A stretch of 64,000 bases of DNA, from the NCBI GenBank assembly GCA_036675815.1, contig JAKFEE010000004.1:1-64000 (forward strand), written 5' to 3'. Source of the stretch: JAKFEE01 sp036675815 (GTDB lineage Bacteria; Pseudomonadota; Alphaproteobacteria; Rhodospirillales; Magnetospirillaceae). The notes under the pieces were generated by a model. That model had not been told where the DNA came from and ran no database searches. It saw only the letters and a program-made list of their open reading frames with translations. Shown piece by piece: positions 63,709 through 64,000 of the stretch (positions within the stretch are counted from its first letter, which is position 1; each line of letters begins with the position of its first letter). Both the position numbers and the translations under genes were made by a program.

Positions 63709-63999
63709 TCATACGGCCGCGGAGTCGCCGGCCTCGGTGAGGGCGTCGTAGGCCGCCGTCGACATGATCAGGTCGCACATCATGTCGACGATGCCTTCGA
63801 CGCGGCGGGACGGCCCGTAGGCCTTGTAGTTCACCGCGAAGCCGTCGAACGCCATGAACAGTAGATGGGCCAACAGGTCGTCGGCCATGACGAAACGCGC
63901 GGATTGCGGCAACGAGTCGCGGATCATGGCGGACACCTTCGCCTCGGATCGCAACAGCAGATCCCGCGAGTAGGGTTCGTCGGCGGTACGGGTCGACAG
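63709..63999 (-). CDS. Probable TetR-family regulator, C-terminal part (gene cut by window end)
   Basis: The minus frame is open to the window end. It reads LSTRTADEPYSRDLLLRSEA, then an amphipathic helical sequence FVMADDLLAHLLFMAFDGFA, DMMCDLIMSTAAYDALTEAG to the stop. This pattern fits the C-terminal ligand domain of TetR/AcrR regulators. The DNA-binding domain lies outside the window, so the call is tentative. Its position beside the Mo-hydroxylase operon suggests it controls the catabolic locus. Confidence 0.45.
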   Translation of the reverse strand: MSTRTADEPYSRDLLLRSEAKVSAMIRDSLPQSARFVMADDLLAHLLFMAFDGFAVNYKAYGPSRRVEGIVDMMCDLIMSTAAYDALTEAGDSAAV

Positions 64000-64000
64000 C

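Overview
The window is high-GC DNA from an alphaproteobacterium. The left edge has the alphaproteobacterial spc-alpha ribosomal order rpsE-rpmD-rplO-secY-adk-rpsM-rpsK-rpoA-rplQ, with adk after secY and rpsD absent. The type I glutamine synthetase behind glnB, the iscR/nifS/iscS cluster and the tRNA sequences fit Rhodospirillales-like bacteria. This placement is an inference; no marker was searched.

Layout. 1-6045: end of the spc operon and the alpha operon, closed by a strong terminator, with a MITE-like repeat between rpoA and rplQ. 6064-11000: two small envelope genes and a four-gene dTDP-L-rhamnose operon (rfbC-B-D-A, minus strand). 11212-15461: Old Yellow Enzyme, hemerythrin-like protein, a frameshifted DUF6152 gene, cobalamin-riboswitch-controlled bluB, and a lipoprotein. 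15708-19050: a scar region with an antitoxin tail and a 150-base copy of part of glnA, then a PstI/BsuBI-type restriction-modification pair ending at the real glnA. 19064-22450: glnA, glnB, an aminotransferase and tRNA-His. 22483-25731: brnA with a broken brnT, two convergent LuxR-type regulators and a small ORF. 25870-38618: thioesterase, FetAB-like exporter, response regulator, Pat-like acetyltransferase, P-type ATPase with a universal stress protein, tyrS, anmK and a methyltransferase. 38640-45892: hydrolase, cysE and an Isc gene set (iscR, two cysteine desulfurases, iscA, fdx) that lacks iscU and hscBA, then tenA and mnmA. 46004-48959: tRNA-Met followed by an AT-rich island with an AAA ATPase and DUF4435 pair that looks like a PARIS-type anti-phage system. 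49102-64000: a catabolic locus with an ABC importer, UbiD-type decarboxylase, CoxG-like protein, acyl-CoA ligase, hydantoinase/oxoprolinase A and B subunits, a divergent three-subunit molybdenum hydroxylase, and a probable TetR regulator cut by the window end.

How it works together. The cysE-isc-mnmA block joins cysteine synthesis, sulfur mobilisation, Fe-S assembly and tRNA thiolation. glnB and glnA form the nitrogen-control pair. The right-hand locus has the parts for uptake, CoA activation, Mo-dependent hydroxylation, ATP-dependent ring opening or carboxylation, and decarboxylation of an unidentified, probably (hetero)aromatic, acid. Two defence modules (a type II RM and a PARIS-like pair) have base composition unlike their surroundings and sit at likely recombination sites (a glnA duplication and a tRNA gene). 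Two families of short palindromic repeats are scattered through the spacers.
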